NCBI RefSeq assembly: GCF_032051675.1 | Contig: NZ_CP116968.1 | Span: 1,860,001 to 1,924,000 of the forward strand | DNA length: 64,000 bases | Reading direction: 5' to 3' | Origin: Candidatus Nitrospira neomarina | GTDB taxonomy: Bacteria; Nitrospirota; Nitrospiria; Nitrospirales; UBA8639 | Part shown: positions 1 through 9,150 of the stretch, in pieces | How the letters are laid out: each line of letters starts with the position of its first letter | Position numbering within the stretch: the stretch's first letter is position 1 | Notes under the pieces: model-generated | The model's input: the letters and a program-made list of their open reading frames with translations, nothing else | What the model was told of the DNA's origin: nothing | Databases searched by the model: none | Translations under genes and position numbers: made by a program

Positions 1-224
1 TGCAACCTCAGAACCCCTTCTTGATTCATCCGTTGTCCTACCATTTCGCTAATTCTTCGTTTTTGATAGGAACTCAGAACGGTAGTATGCTTGACATCAA
101 ACTCTAAAATGACCCGACTATTCACCTTATTGACATGTTGACCACCAGGACCTGCGCTTCGGGCAGCCGAAAATCGCACATCAGAATCAGGAAGGCAAAG
201 ATGGGAATTAATCACAATTGGCAT
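1..224 (-). CDS. arfB: ArfB/YaeJ-type peptidyl-tRNA hydrolase, N-terminal part (runs off the left edge)
   Basis: The reverse complement from the ATG at 224 reads through the window edge without a stop, giving 74 residues. It begins MPIVINSHLCLPDSDV and carries the class-I release-factor catalytic motif in the context SAGPGGQHVNKVNS. GGQ this close to the N-terminus, with no codon-recognition domains before it, is the layout of ArfB (about 140 residues), which frees stalled ribosomes, and not of RF1 or RF2. The C-terminal basic tail that binds the mRNA channel would lie outside the window. Family assignment is firm. Choosing ArfB over a longer prfH-like protein rests on the position of GGQ. 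Confidence 0.85.
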   Translation of the reverse strand, partial: MPIVINSHLCLPDSDVRFSAARSAGPGGQHVNKVNSRVILEFDVKHTTVLSSYQKRRISEMVGQRMNQEGVLRL

Positions 225-417
225 ACTGGTTCCGGTAAAAACGAGTCGGTTTTTTTTCTTGTGTCTCGGTGAGGGAATATTCCCACAACACCGAGTCTCC
301 CTGCTGATACCAATCAATAAGCCCTATGCCCTCAACCTTCACTGCCTTGAATATTTCCCCGCGAAATGATGGCACACCTCAATCACTCTCGAGAAACCAA
401 AATGGGGAAGTCTTACC

Positions 418-454
418 CAAAAAAAGAAAAGCAGGAACCTTAAGATTCCTGCCT
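418..454 (-). terminator. Rho-independent terminator downstream of the RpoS-like sigma factor gene
   Basis: On the minus strand GCAGGAA pairs with TTCCTGC around an 8-nt loop (arms at 446-452 and 431-437), followed by a T-rich tract at 418-430. It lies about 90 bp past the stop of the sigma factor gene ending at 541 and points the right way. Nothing else is seen in the 225-540 gap. Confidence 0.7.
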
Positions 455-540
455 TTCAAAATCTTCCACTTTTTGAACCTCTACGTCAATCTGTTAGCAT
501 GGGACTATCTCCTGTACAATTTGACCTTTTCCAAAATAAC

Positions 541-1797
541 TCACTGAATTTCAGCCAGCATGGCCTTGACATGGGACTCTTTGAGCTTTTTTAATGCCAC
601 AACCTCGATTTGACGAATTCGTTCACGAGTCACGGACATGGACCGCCCTACCTGCTCTAAAGTCCAAGCTTCATCCACTCCAATACCAAAGCGCAAACGA
701 ATGACTTGTTGCTCGCGAGCAGTCAAAACCTGAAAAATCTGATTCAACCATTGGGCATTTGATTTACGGGACACTTCTTCGTCTGGAGATTGGCACGCCA
801 GATCAGGGATTAATTCTCCTAATTCAGTCTCTCCATCAACGGATGGTGCATCTAGAGATATGGGTTCCTGAAACGCTTCAATCGTTTCTTTCACCCTATC
901 GCCCGTCATATCCAGATGTTGGCCGATTTCTTCAAAGGTAGGTTCTCGATTCAATTGCTGCGCGAGACGCTGCGCAGTTTTGGCGATTTTGGTGGATGCC
1001 TCATTCGTATGCACCGGCACACGAATGGTCCGGCTTTGATCGGCAACCGCTCGCGAAATACCCTGACGAATCCACCACGTGGCATACGTACTGAATTTAA
1101 ACCCACGGGTGTAGTCAAAGCGTTCCGCCGCTTTCATCAGTCCAATATTCCCTTCTTGCACGAGGTCCAGAAAATTCATCCCTCGCCCTAAGTATCGTTT
1201 CGCGACATCTACGACCAGACGAAGATTCCGTTGGACTAAGGCATCTTTTGGTTCTTCGATATCTACTCGGACTTCACCAATCGACCGACGGATTTCTCCA
1301 AACTGCCGACTGAGCTTTTGTCCTGCCTTGCCAGACATCGCTGAGAGAGACTCGATGGTAGACAAACACTCCAGGATGTTTTCCACCACCGGAGCCGAAT
1401 ACCCATTGAGCTCTTTGAATTTCGTCAATTCTTCTTGAAGCGACTCAACCTCAGGCTGTGGACTCAGCCCTTTGGAAAGCTCTAGAGCCTGCTGTAACAA
1501 TACCCGAAGATCGGCCGTTCCCTGATAGAGTTGGGTGGCAAGCGCCAATTCCTCCTGAGCTTTCAAAAGTGGGCGAGAGCGAAACCCTCGAAAATACATG
1601 GATTCTAAATTTACGGATCCTGGTTCAGCAATGGATTTTGAACTCTCCTCCTGATCCTGATCCTGATCCATATCCATCTGGTTTATGGAATTTCGATACC
1701 TTACTGGAGTCCGCTTCTTCGATCGGCCCTTATGCAAAGTCGATGTGTGATTTTTCTGTGTTTCCGTGAATTGTGAAGCCGTTTGAAGTGTGATCAT
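541..1797 (-). CDS. Group 2 sigma-70 factor (RpoS/RpoD-like)
   Basis: This 418-residue sigma-70 factor directs RNA polymerase to promoters. Residues 1-60 are polar, with an Asp/Gln run (DMDQDQDQEE). A divergent region 1.2 follows at about 60-95. Region 2 carries the hallmark [20 protein letters not shown] that recognises and melts the -10 element. Region 3 follows, and region 4 near the C-terminus contains [17 protein letters not shown], the -35-binding helix-turn-helix. It lacks the long region 1.1 and non-conserved insert of the RpoD encoded nearby at 4304, so it is an alternative, stress or stationary-phase type factor. The ATG at 1797 is preceded by GGAGGGGG at 5-nt spacing. It has its own terminator and appears monocistronic. 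Naming it rpoS would go beyond the sequence. Confidence 0.88.
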   Translation of the reverse strand: MITLQTASQFTETQKNHTSTLHKGRSKKRTPVRYRNSINQMDMDQDQDQEESSKSIAEPGSVNLESMYFRGFRSRPLLKAQEELALATQLYQGTADLRVLLQQALELSKGLSPQPEVESLQEELTKFKELNGYSAPVVENILECLSTIESLSAMSGKAGQKLSRQFGEIRRSIGEVRVDIEEPKDALVQRNLRLVVDVAKRYLGRGMNFLDLVQEGNIGLMKAAERFDYTRGFKFSTYATWWIRQGISRAVADQSRTIRVPVHTNEASTKIAKTAQRLAQQLNREPTFEEIGQHLDMTGDRVKETIEAFQEPISLDAPSVDGETELGELIPDLACQSPDEEVSRKSNAQWLNQIFQVLTAREQQVIRLRFGIGVDEAWTLEQVGRSMSVTRERIRQIEVVALKKLKESHVKAMLAEIQ

Positions 1798-2038
1798 GAA
1801 TTCCCCCTCCGAACATTACAGGGTTAGAGCCCAAGCCTTGGCCGGTACATGAATTTGTCCAGGCAGATCAACCAGGATGGGAAAGGATCCAGATGTGCCC
1901 TTCAATTCAACCAAGGACTCAATTTCTGGCAAAAGGAGTTTCACTTTCCGTCATGCCCGGTCAAATGTCGCCTCCCTTAAGATTTGCTAGTACAAGGGAA
2001 ATGTACCACCCAGAGATGAAAGAGAAATTAGGGGAAAA

Positions 2039-3493
2039 TTAAAAATTTTTAATAGAGCGAGAAGTGTTTGTGTCTTTCACTTTCGCCGCGGAGGGAGCCA
2101 AAGGCAGGAAAACCGTAAAACAGGAACCACCATGAACGACACTTTGAACCTCAATGGTCCCATGATGAACTTCCACAATCCACTTACATATCGCCAAACC
2201 CAATCCTGTCCCTTTTGCCGCATGAGCACGCGCTTCATCCGTCCGGTAAAACCGATCAAAAATTCTGCCATGATCCTCAGGGGCAAGACCAATACCGTGG
2301 TCTCGAACCACTAGTTTTCCCTGGTTTCCGGCAACAATTAAAGACAGCTCCACTGTTTGTCCTTCTTGAGAATATTTCACGGCATTGTCAACCAGATTTA
2401 AAAGTAATTCCCGCAAACGCAGATCGTCTCCCTGGACAACGACGGGCTCAATGGCTTCGAGCACCGTGTGAATATTCCGTTCTTGGCCCAATACCAAGGC
2501 CTGCTGCTGGATTTCTCGCACTAAATCGTCCAACTGGACTGGAAACATCTTGAGCTTAATTTCTCCAAGATCGGCGCGTGATAGAAATAAGAGCTCATCC
2601 ACAATCCGGCTCATGCGGTCAATCTCTTCCAAATTACTCTCCAACACCGCCCGATAATCTTCTGCTTGACGCGGTCGCCGCAACGCCAACTCAGTCTCCC
2701 CTTTTGTAATGGTTAAGGGTGTTCGGAGTTCATGTGATGCATCCGCGCTAAACTGCCGGATTTGCCGGAACGACACTTCCAACCGTCCAATCATGTCATT
2801 AAAGGTCGAGGCTAATTGTCCGATTTCATCGTTGGAATGGGGAGTTTGAATTCGTTGGGTCCAATCCCCGGCCGCGATACGTTGAGCCGCTTGCGTAATA
2901 GCATGAACCGGACGCAACGCCCGTCCGGCCAAAAACCACCCTCCGACCAAAGATACTAGTAAGGCCAAAGGAGAGGCGATATAGAGACCGGCTAAGAGCC
3001 GATGCAACATTCGTTCTGTAGGATAAAGGGATGTCCCAACACGTAAGATATTCACCAATTGATCATCTTGACGAATAGGAACCGACAGCAATCGCAGTGG
3101 AACCCCTTTTTCAAATTGGACAGATTCAAACGTTGATTTTCCATCAAGAGAGGCACGGAACGATGTCTGACTCAATGGAATCTCTCGGCTTTGAATATTA
3201 GCCGACTGAATCGTCACTTGCCCCGCCGGACCAAAAATTTGAAAAAATTTATCCAAAAGGGCAATCTCAGGAAAGTCCTGAGATAAATCTTCAAAAATCA
3301 AGAACGGGCCAAACCGATGTTCCCCCAACGTTCGAATCGCCACAGCAGCAGCCTCATCCAACGAGGCATCCACCTGTTCCCGAAGTGCGCGGGACATCAC
3401 CAAATATAAAGCCACGGCAAAAAGAACCAGAATGAGAGCTAATGCAGATCCATACCACAAAGTTAATCGAACTCGAATCGAGGTCGTTTTCAC
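2039..3493 (-). CDS. Membrane sensor histidine kinase (HAMP-HisKA-HATPase)
   Basis: This 484-residue inner-membrane kinase phosphorylates its partner regulator. Membrane segments lie at about 12-34 and 170-190 and bracket a periplasmic sensor domain. A HAMP linker follows at about 185-240 (RALRPVHAITQAAQRIAAGD). The phospho-acceptor is H254 in SADASHELRTPLT. The C-terminal ATPase shows the N box (LLNLVDNAVKYS), DHGIGL and GTGLGLAIC. The layout matches CusS/heavy-metal-type sensors, but the ligand cannot be read from sequence. Its start overlaps the last 4 bp of the response regulator gene (ATGA type), so the two are translationally coupled. Confidence 0.92.
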   Translation of the reverse strand: MKTTSIRVRLTLWYGSALALILVLFAVALYLVMSRALREQVDASLDEAAAVAIRTLGEHRFGPFLIFEDLSQDFPEIALLDKFFQIFGPAGQVTIQSANIQSREIPLSQTSFRASLDGKSTFESVQFEKGVPLRLLSVPIRQDDQLVNILRVGTSLYPTERMLHRLLAGLYIASPLALLVSLVGGWFLAGRALRPVHAITQAAQRIAAGDWTQRIQTPHSNDEIGQLASTFNDMIGRLEVSFRQIRQFSADASHELRTPLTITKGETELALRRPRQAEDYRAVLESNLEEIDRMSRIVDELLFLSRADLGEIKLKMFPVQLDDLVREIQQQALVLGQERNIHTVLEAIEPVVVQGDDLRLRELLLNLVDNAVKYSQEGQTVELSLIVAGNQGKLVVRDHGIGLAPEDHGRIFDRFYRTDEARAHAAKGTGLGLAICKWIVEVHHGTIEVQSVVHGGSCFTVFLPLAPSAAKVKDTNTSRSIKNF

Positions 3494-4164
3494 CCGTCCG
3501 ACCTCATCATATATCCGCTCCCCCTAACCGTTTGAATTAAACTTCGTTCTCGTCCTTTATCGATTTTATTTCGCAAGTAGCTAATATACACATCAATCAC
3601 ATTTGTAAACGTATCAAAATCCAAGTCCCACACATGTTCCGTAATCATGGACCGCGTTAACACCCGCCCGGCATTTCGCATTAAATATTCTAAGAGCGCA
3701 TACTCTTTAGTTGTGAACTCAAGTCGCTGGCCAGCACGAGTCACCTCTCGAGTAACAGGATTTAATATCACATCATCCACCTGAAGAATTCCGGTTGGTG
3801 CCCCTCCAGCTCGACGAAGGAGCGCTCGAGCTCTGGCGAGCAATTCTTCGATCGCAAAGGGCTTCGTTAAGTAATCGTCAGCCCCCGCATCTAGCCCCTT
3901 AACCCGTTGGTCTACTTCCGAACGAGCCGTTAAAATAAGCACCGGAGCTTTGACGCCTGCAGCCCTAGCACGTTTAAGCACTTCTAATCCAGGCAATCCC
4001 GGCAACATTAAATCCAAAACAATCAAGTCATAATTGACGGCTTGAGCCCAATCCAACCCTCCTGGTCCATCTGCGCATACATCGACCGCATAGCTTTCCT
4101 CCTCCAGCGCACGCCGGATAAAGGAAGCTACCTTTGGTTCATCTTCCACGACTAAAATTCGCAT
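3490..4164 (-). CDS. OmpR/PhoB-family response regulator
   Basis: This 224-residue regulator has an N-terminal receiver domain (residues 1-115) with acidic pocket E7, D8, phospho-acceptor D51 and the conserved lysine K101 in DDYLTKPF. A C-terminal winged helix (about 125-222) ends in LIQTVRGSGYMMR, typical of OmpR-type DNA-binding domains. It is the first gene of the pair with the kinase ending at 2039 (4-bp overlap), so they should form one two-component system. A CusR/heavy-metal subtype is suggested by overall similarity only. Confidence 0.93.
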   Translation of the reverse strand: MRILVVEDEPKVASFIRRALEEESYAVDVCADGPGGLDWAQAVNYDLIVLDLMLPGLPGLEVLKRARAAGVKAPVLILTARSEVDQRVKGLDAGADDYLTKPFAIEELLARARALLRRAGGAPTGILQVDDVILNPVTREVTRAGQRLEFTTKEYALLEYLMRNAGRVLTRSMITEHVWDLDFDTFTNVIDVYISYLRNKIDKGRERSLIQTVRGSGYMMRSDG

Positions 4165-4244
4165 CTTAGGAAAAGCTTACCATCTCCATACCCGGACCGA
4201 GAAGGGGAACACAAAATGAGGGAAGCGAGAATAAAGGATATGGT

Positions 4245-4282
4245 AAAAAAAAAGGCCCCGTCATATCCATGACGGGGCCTTA
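4245..4282 (-). terminator. Strong Rho-independent terminator of rpoD
   Basis: On the minus strand an 11-bp perfect stem (GGCCCCGTCAT / ATGACGGGGCC) with a 4-nt loop is followed by a run of nine T residues. It begins about 22 bp past the rpoD stop, and no gene reads into it from the other side. Confidence 0.93.
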
Positions 4283-4303
4283 TCCATTTATCATTTACTC
4301 AAA

Positions 4304-6127
4304 TTAAAGATGATCCACCAAACTCCGAAGCTTGTGACTGCAACTCGGGTGACGAAGCTTCTTTAAAGCTTTGGCCTCAATCTGGCGAATCCGCTCACGA
4401 GTCACGTCAAAATCTTGGCCAATTTCTTCCAACGTATGGTCGGTACTATCACCAATCCCAAACCGCTTTCGGATCACAGTCTCTTCGCGAGGGGTCAGCA
4501 CGCCCAAGGCATTCGCAATCTGACGTTGCAGATCATAACGGTTTGCCGCATCCATGGGAGAGACTGCATTTTTATCTTCAATCAAATCCCCTAACTGACT
4601 ATCCTCTTTTTCCCCGATCGGCGTTTCAAGAGAAATGGTTCCCTTGGAAATATCCAACATCATGCGGACCTTCTCAGGAGTTAAGCCCATCCGTTCGGCA
4701 ATTTCCTCTGGGGTAGGTTCACGTCCTAATTGTTGCACCAACTGCCTTGCCGTCCGTGCTAATTTTGTATTGGCCTCAATCATATGTACCGGAATACGGA
4801 TAGTACGGGCCTGATCCGCAATGGCACGTGTTACACCCTGTCGGATCCACCACGTTGCATAGGTGCTAAATTTATATCCGCGCTGATACTCAAACTTATC
4901 GACAGCCCGCATTAATCCAATATTGCCTTCTTGGATCAAATCGATAAACTGCAATCCTCGATTTGTATATTTTCGCGCAATACTGACCACCAATCGCAAA
5001 TTAGCCTCGATCAATTGGGCCTTCCCTCGCTTCACCTTTTCCTCAGCGGTCTCCAGAATAGTCAGAGCAGCCGTAAATTCTTCCATCGGCATACCCAGCA
5101 CCTCATTCTGAAGGCGCAAGAGAGTAGCTTTCCCCGCTTCAACTTCTTGTTTTAATTTTTCAATTTCTTCCGGGGTCAATTGTTGCTTGCGTCTCAGGGA
5201 ACTTCCCTTTGTGGTAGCACGTGATTTTTTCCCAATCACCTGAATACCGTCCTGCCCAGCAAGCCCAAGCCTTTTCGTATGACGGGCAGTCATCATTTCA
5301 ACTGATCGAATTTCCTGACCAATGTCTTTAACACGTCTTAACATTTGATCTTTAACCCGCTGATGCAGATTAAGGGCTTCGATTTGATCCACAAATTGAT
5401 CGGCCAAACTCATCCGGCGCTTCTCAAGTTGTGCCTTTGAATTTTTCGTTGTTTGGCCGTCCCGATTTTGGGTGTAAAGGGAAAGCAACCCACGCCCAAG
5501 CTTTCGAACCGTTGCCAGACTCTCTAGCGTGCGGAATCTGAGCTCCTCATCCTCCTGTTCGCTGGCCATGGCCTCTTCTTCAACTTCCTCATCCTCCAGG
5601 GTCTCCTGTAAGAGCACAATATCTCGAACACGGATCTCCTCAAGCTTTAATTGGTCGTGGAGTGATTCCAGGTAATGGATATTTAACGGCATGCCATAGA
5701 CGGCACATGCCAACTCACGCTTCCCTTCTTCGATGTGTTTCGCAAGTTCAATTTCGCCTTCACGGGTGAGCAATGGCACCCGTCCCATTTCTTTCAAATA
5801 TAACCTGACCGGATCATCGATACGAGTAGGTTCACCTGGGGTCAAATCAATATCCAAGGAAGAATCCGTTTCTTCATCGGAATCATCTGAATCCTCTTGC
5901 CCCGCGTTCTTTTTTAAAGCTGCCAACTGGGAGGCCGTCCGCTTAGAAGGATCGATCACTTGAAGATTGACTTCGTGCAACTCACTTAAAATCGTATGTA
6001 ATTGATCAGAAGTAATCTGATCGGCAGGGAGAATGTGCGTTAGGTCTTTTATGGTGACATGCCCTTTGGGCTTGCCAATCTCAATTAAACGCTGAATCAC
6101 CTCCGGCAATGACGCTGTCTTCCCCAT
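4304..6127 (-). CDS. rpoD: Primary sigma factor RpoD (sigma-70)
   Basis: The 607-residue housekeeping sigma factor. Region 1.1 lies at about 5-65. Region 1.2 contains [21 protein letters not shown] long acidic non-conserved region follows. Region 2 carries [20 protein letters not shown], then region 3, and region 4 ends with [20 protein letters not shown]. Length and full region content separate it from the group-2 factor at 541. Two in-frame ATGs exist: AAGGAG lies 2 nt before the one at 6133 but 8 nt before the one at 6127, so 6127 is chosen. A strong terminator follows the gene, which appears monocistronic. Confidence 0.96.
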   Translation of the reverse strand: MGKTASLPEVIQRLIEIGKPKGHVTIKDLTHILPADQITSDQLHTILSELHEVNLQVIDPSKRTASQLAALKKNAGQEDSDDSDEETDSSLDIDLTPGEPTRIDDPVRLYLKEMGRVPLLTREGEIELAKHIEEGKRELACAVYGMPLNIHYLESLHDQLKLEEIRVRDIVLLQETLEDEEVEEEAMASEQEDEELRFRTLESLATVRKLGRGLLSLYTQNRDGQTTKNSKAQLEKRRMSLADQFVDQIEALNLHQRVKDQMLRRVKDIGQEIRSVEMMTARHTKRLGLAGQDGIQVIGKKSRATTKGSSLRRKQQLTPEEIEKLKQEVEAGKATLLRLQNEVLGMPMEEFTAALTILETAEEKVKRGKAQLIEANLRLVVSIARKYTNRGLQFIDLIQEGNIGLMRAVDKFEYQRGYKFSTYATWWIRQGVTRAIADQARTIRIPVHMIEANTKLARTARQLVQQLGREPTPEEIAERMGLTPEKVRMMLDISKGTISLETPIGEKEDSQLGDLIEDKNAVSPMDAANRYDLQRQIANALGVLTPREETVIRKRFGIGDSTDHTLEEIGQDFDVTRERIRQIEAKALKKLRHPSCSHKLRSLVDHL

Positions 6128-6133
6128 TAACAT

Positions 6134-6752
6134 AGCTCCTTCAAAATTAATAGCTTAACCCAAATCATACCACTTTTATACTGAACCGATGGTATTCCTC
6201 TCAATAGGAGGAACCTATCGCTCTTCTCTCGTCCTTTTTCTCAATGGACCACATTAGCATCAGAATGCAGAATGGTGTGCTATCTTTAATAAAGATTTAG
6301 AGAGGAGTCGCACCTCAGTCCATAGACTAAGTACGTCATATCCTCTTTGAGGCGAAACCAGGAAAAAGACCTATTGTTAAAAAATTCGAAGGTAAAAAAT
6401 ACAAGGCGCAATTTGATAACACTATAAAAAATTTCCGACTATAAAGTAAAGTTAAAAATCTAAGTAAATAACAAATAACCTAGTATATAAGACTTACTTT
6501 ATTATTACTTTATTATCTGGAAAATTCATTGAAAATTGCGCCCTCAAATCATGAGTAAATGGTTGTTTTTATTAAATTATTTTAACGATACGAGCAGGCA
6601 ATCGAATACTGGCCCTAGCTCACTAGAATGGACAAAATATACAGAAACTATCAAGAAAATACTGTTATGTCCGACAAGATAACTTAGGACCCTCTTCTCC
6701 AATCTAAAAGTCTCTGGACGCAGGAATAAGCTGAAATGGGGACGCCGCAATC
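6134..6752. other. AT-rich intergenic region between divergent rpoD and the GGDEF/EAL gene
   Basis: A 620-bp gap with no convincing gene. The part at about 6370-6600 is much more AT-rich than its surroundings. An imperfect hairpin (GGTATTCCTC / GAGGAACC) lies at 6191-6215. Promoters for both flanking genes must be here, but none could be assigned with confidence. Confidence 0.5.
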
Positions 6753-8435
6753 ATGATTTCACTTTTGTTGGTTGAAGATAACCCAAAAGAAGCGTTGGTT
6801 ATCAAAAATATGCTGAAAGAAGGACTCCAAAACCAATTTACCTTGAAGCATAGTCGTTCTCTTAGTGATGCTCTCGACCTTATTCAACAAAATCAGTTTC
6901 AAGCCATTATTCTGGACTCGCATCTTCCTGACGGCAAATCATTTGAATCCATTCCTCAATTCCTGCAGTTTTGCCCTGATGCCCCGATTCTGATTTTAAG
7001 CGGCGTGGAGGAAGAAGACCAGGCGATTCAAGCCGTGAAAAGTGGAGTCCAGGACTATTTAATCAAAGGCCAGACCAGCAGTTCGACTCTCTGCCGGGCC
7101 CTTCGCTATGCCATGGAACGCCAGAGAGCCACCCAACGCATTACCCAGTTGGCTCATTACGACCATCTGACAGGACTCGCAAATCGAGGCCTTTTTTATG
7201 AACGATTAAATTGTGCGGTGGCTCGCTGTCATCGGAACGATACGGCAATCGCTCTGATGTTTTTGGATCTGGACCATTTCAAAGACATCAATGACACGCT
7301 CGGCCATGATTGTGGGGATTCCTTACTCAAAACCGTGGCCGCACGCATCAAAAAATGTATCAGAGAAATCGACACAGGTGTCCGATTAGGAGGAGATGAA
7401 TTTGCCGTCCTTCTGGAACAAATTGTGTCGATTGAGGATGTGGCATCTGTTGCACAACGTATTCTTCACCTACTGGCTCAACCCGTCATCATCAAGCAGC
7501 ACCAACTGCATGTGACCGGAAGCCTCGGGATCACCATCTACCCGTGGGATAGCGCCAATCCCCAGGAACTTTTATCTCATGCCGATGCCGCAATGTATCG
7601 AGCCAAAGCCCAGGGAGGAAATACCCATCAATTTTACACCGCCGGCATGAAAACAGCTGGCCTCGATGGCTCCACGCTTGAGATGGAACTTAGTCGAGCT
7701 TTGGCCAAAGAAGAATTTCTCCTCCACTATCAACCACAAATGAATCTTTGCACCAAGCAAGTCATTGGCATGGAAGCTTTATTGCGCTGGCATCACCCCT
7801 ACCAAGGCCTTATTGGGCCGAATCAGTTCATTCCCCAAGCCGAAGAAAATGGCATGATCATTCCCATTGGGGAGTGGGTTTTACGTACAGCCAGCAAACA
7901 AGCCAAATACTGGGAAAAGCAGGGGTTTCCGGCTCCTCATGTCGCCGTAAACCTCTCAGCCAGACAAATTCATCAGGGAAATCTCCCTGCACTCATGCAA
8001 GATATCCTCAACCATTCACATCTAGACCCGGAAAATCTCAAACTGGAACTGACAGAAACGTTTCTGATTCATGAAACAGAAGAAACCATCCAGACTCTCC
8101 GTGAACTCAAGGCCATGGGCATTCACCTGTACATTGATGATTTTGGAGCAGGGTATGCTTCGCTTCGATACCTGAAGTCATTTCCCATAGACGGCATCAA
8201 ACTTGACCAAAGCCTCATTCAAAATCTCCCACACAGTACTAACGATGCCGCTATCGTCATGGCCGTCATCTCTCTAGCCAAAGCCCTGGGGCTACAAGTC
8301 ATTGCCGAAGGAGTGGAATCACAAGAACAAGTCGATTTCCTGGAAGAATATGGATGCGATGCGATGCAAGGGTATTGGATCGCGCCGCCACTCCCCGCCA
8401 ATGAAAGCACCCAGCACATGGTGCACATGTCATAA
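6753..8435 (+). CDS. Response regulator with GGDEF and EAL domains (cyclic-di-GMP metabolism)
   Basis: This 560-residue cytoplasmic protein makes and/or degrades cyclic di-GMP under phosphorelay control. The receiver domain (1-120) has phospho-acceptor D55 and K105. The GGDEF domain (about 132-300) has an intact GGDEF at 213-217 and an RxxD product-inhibition site at 204-207, so cyclase activity is plausible. The EAL domain (about 310-550) keeps MEALLRW, ELTE and IDDFGAGYASLRYL, so phosphodiesterase activity is also plausible. No kinase is adjacent; the hybrid kinase at 9151 is the nearest possible partner. Which activity dominates cannot be told from sequence. Confidence 0.94.
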   Translation: MISLLLVEDNPKEALVIKNMLKEGLQNQFTLKHSRSLSDALDLIQQNQFQAIILDSHLPDGKSFESIPQFLQFCPDAPILILSGVEEEDQAIQAVKSGVQDYLIKGQTSSSTLCRALRYAMERQRATQRITQLAHYDHLTGLANRGLFYERLNCAVARCHRNDTAIALMFLDLDHFKDINDTLGHDCGDSLLKTVAARIKKCIREIDTGVRLGGDEFAVLLEQIVSIEDVASVAQRILHLLAQPVIIKQHQLHVTGSLGITIYPWDSANPQELLSHADAAMYRAKAQGGNTHQFYTAGMKTAGLDGSTLEMELSRALAKEEFLLHYQPQMNLCTKQVIGMEALLRWHHPYQGLIGPNQFIPQAEENGMIIPIGEWVLRTASKQAKYWEKQGFPAPHVAVNLSARQIHQGNLPALMQDILNHSHLDPENLKLELTETFLIHETEETIQTLRELKAMGIHLYIDDFGAGYASLRYLKSFPIDGIKLDQSLIQNLPHSTNDAAIVMAVISLAKALGLQVIAEGVESQEQVDFLEEYGCDAMQGYWIAPPLPANESTQHMVHMS

Positions 8436-8699
8436 AGACAGTTGGCTCACACCTTCTCTCTCGGCCCTTAAAATTCGGGCATCCTTTCTCTGGTATTCCG
8501 TTTTCACTCTTCATTCTGAATTTCCCAATCGGTTGTTGTATATCAATTTCGTTCTGAATTCTCTCGTTTTTTGCAGATTTTCCTAATTGTCCTGATTGAG
8601 GGCTGATTTAAGAAGAGGGGTCAAGGCTTTCTAATATTCATGCCACCTCTCGGCGTTGGTATGGAGCGCTCAATTTTTTCGTGACCGAGGCCATCCTTA

Positions 8700-9008
8700 T
8701 TGGGATCGTTACATCAGTATTACTCAGATCCAACCGCATTACTAATTTCGAAAATTGGAGCGATTGCACAGCCAATAAATTCGGAGCCAGAAATGGTCCC
8801 GGACTCACTATTGAAAAAAATGGTCAAACACCCTGGCGGAACGGCTCCCATGCGGATGATTATCCTCACCACGCTACCCATCTCACCGGACGAATGCGCC
8901 TTCGAAGTGTAGAATTAGGAAGAGGCCAACAGTTATATTGTGAAACCTTTTGAAAACGATTACCCATTTAAACCCATGGTAAAGATAAAAAATACCGGTT
9001 TACATTAG
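8700..9008 (+). pseudogene. Decayed receiver-domain (response regulator) relic
   Basis: One frame from 8700 to 9008 encodes receiver-like pieces broken by two in-frame stops (8910-8912 and 8916-8918). MRMIILTTLPISPDE resembles the beta-4 strand and loop of Rcp1-type receivers. After the stops the same frame gives EEANSYIVKPFEN, the conserved Lys-Pro segment near the end of the domain. The N-terminal acidic pocket and phospho-acceptor region are not recognisable. It lies between two intact signalling genes and is probably the remnant of a third. The rest of the 8436-9150 gap holds nothing identifiable. Confidence 0.6.
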
Positions 9009-9150
9009 GCATCCACTCGAAACTGGGCAAAGAACACCAACTGAATAATCCCGCGGGGATGGAGGGCGGTGCTATTACCTGACGAATGCATTTTTGCATT
9101 TCCTCTCCATCTTAGTTGTTTCACTTTCATTCAGGGGATCGCCGTCAACC

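Noticed and set aside
326-547. 73-codon plus-strand frame right of the arfB start
   Set aside because: It overlaps the sigma-factor terminator, has no ribosome site and no domain.
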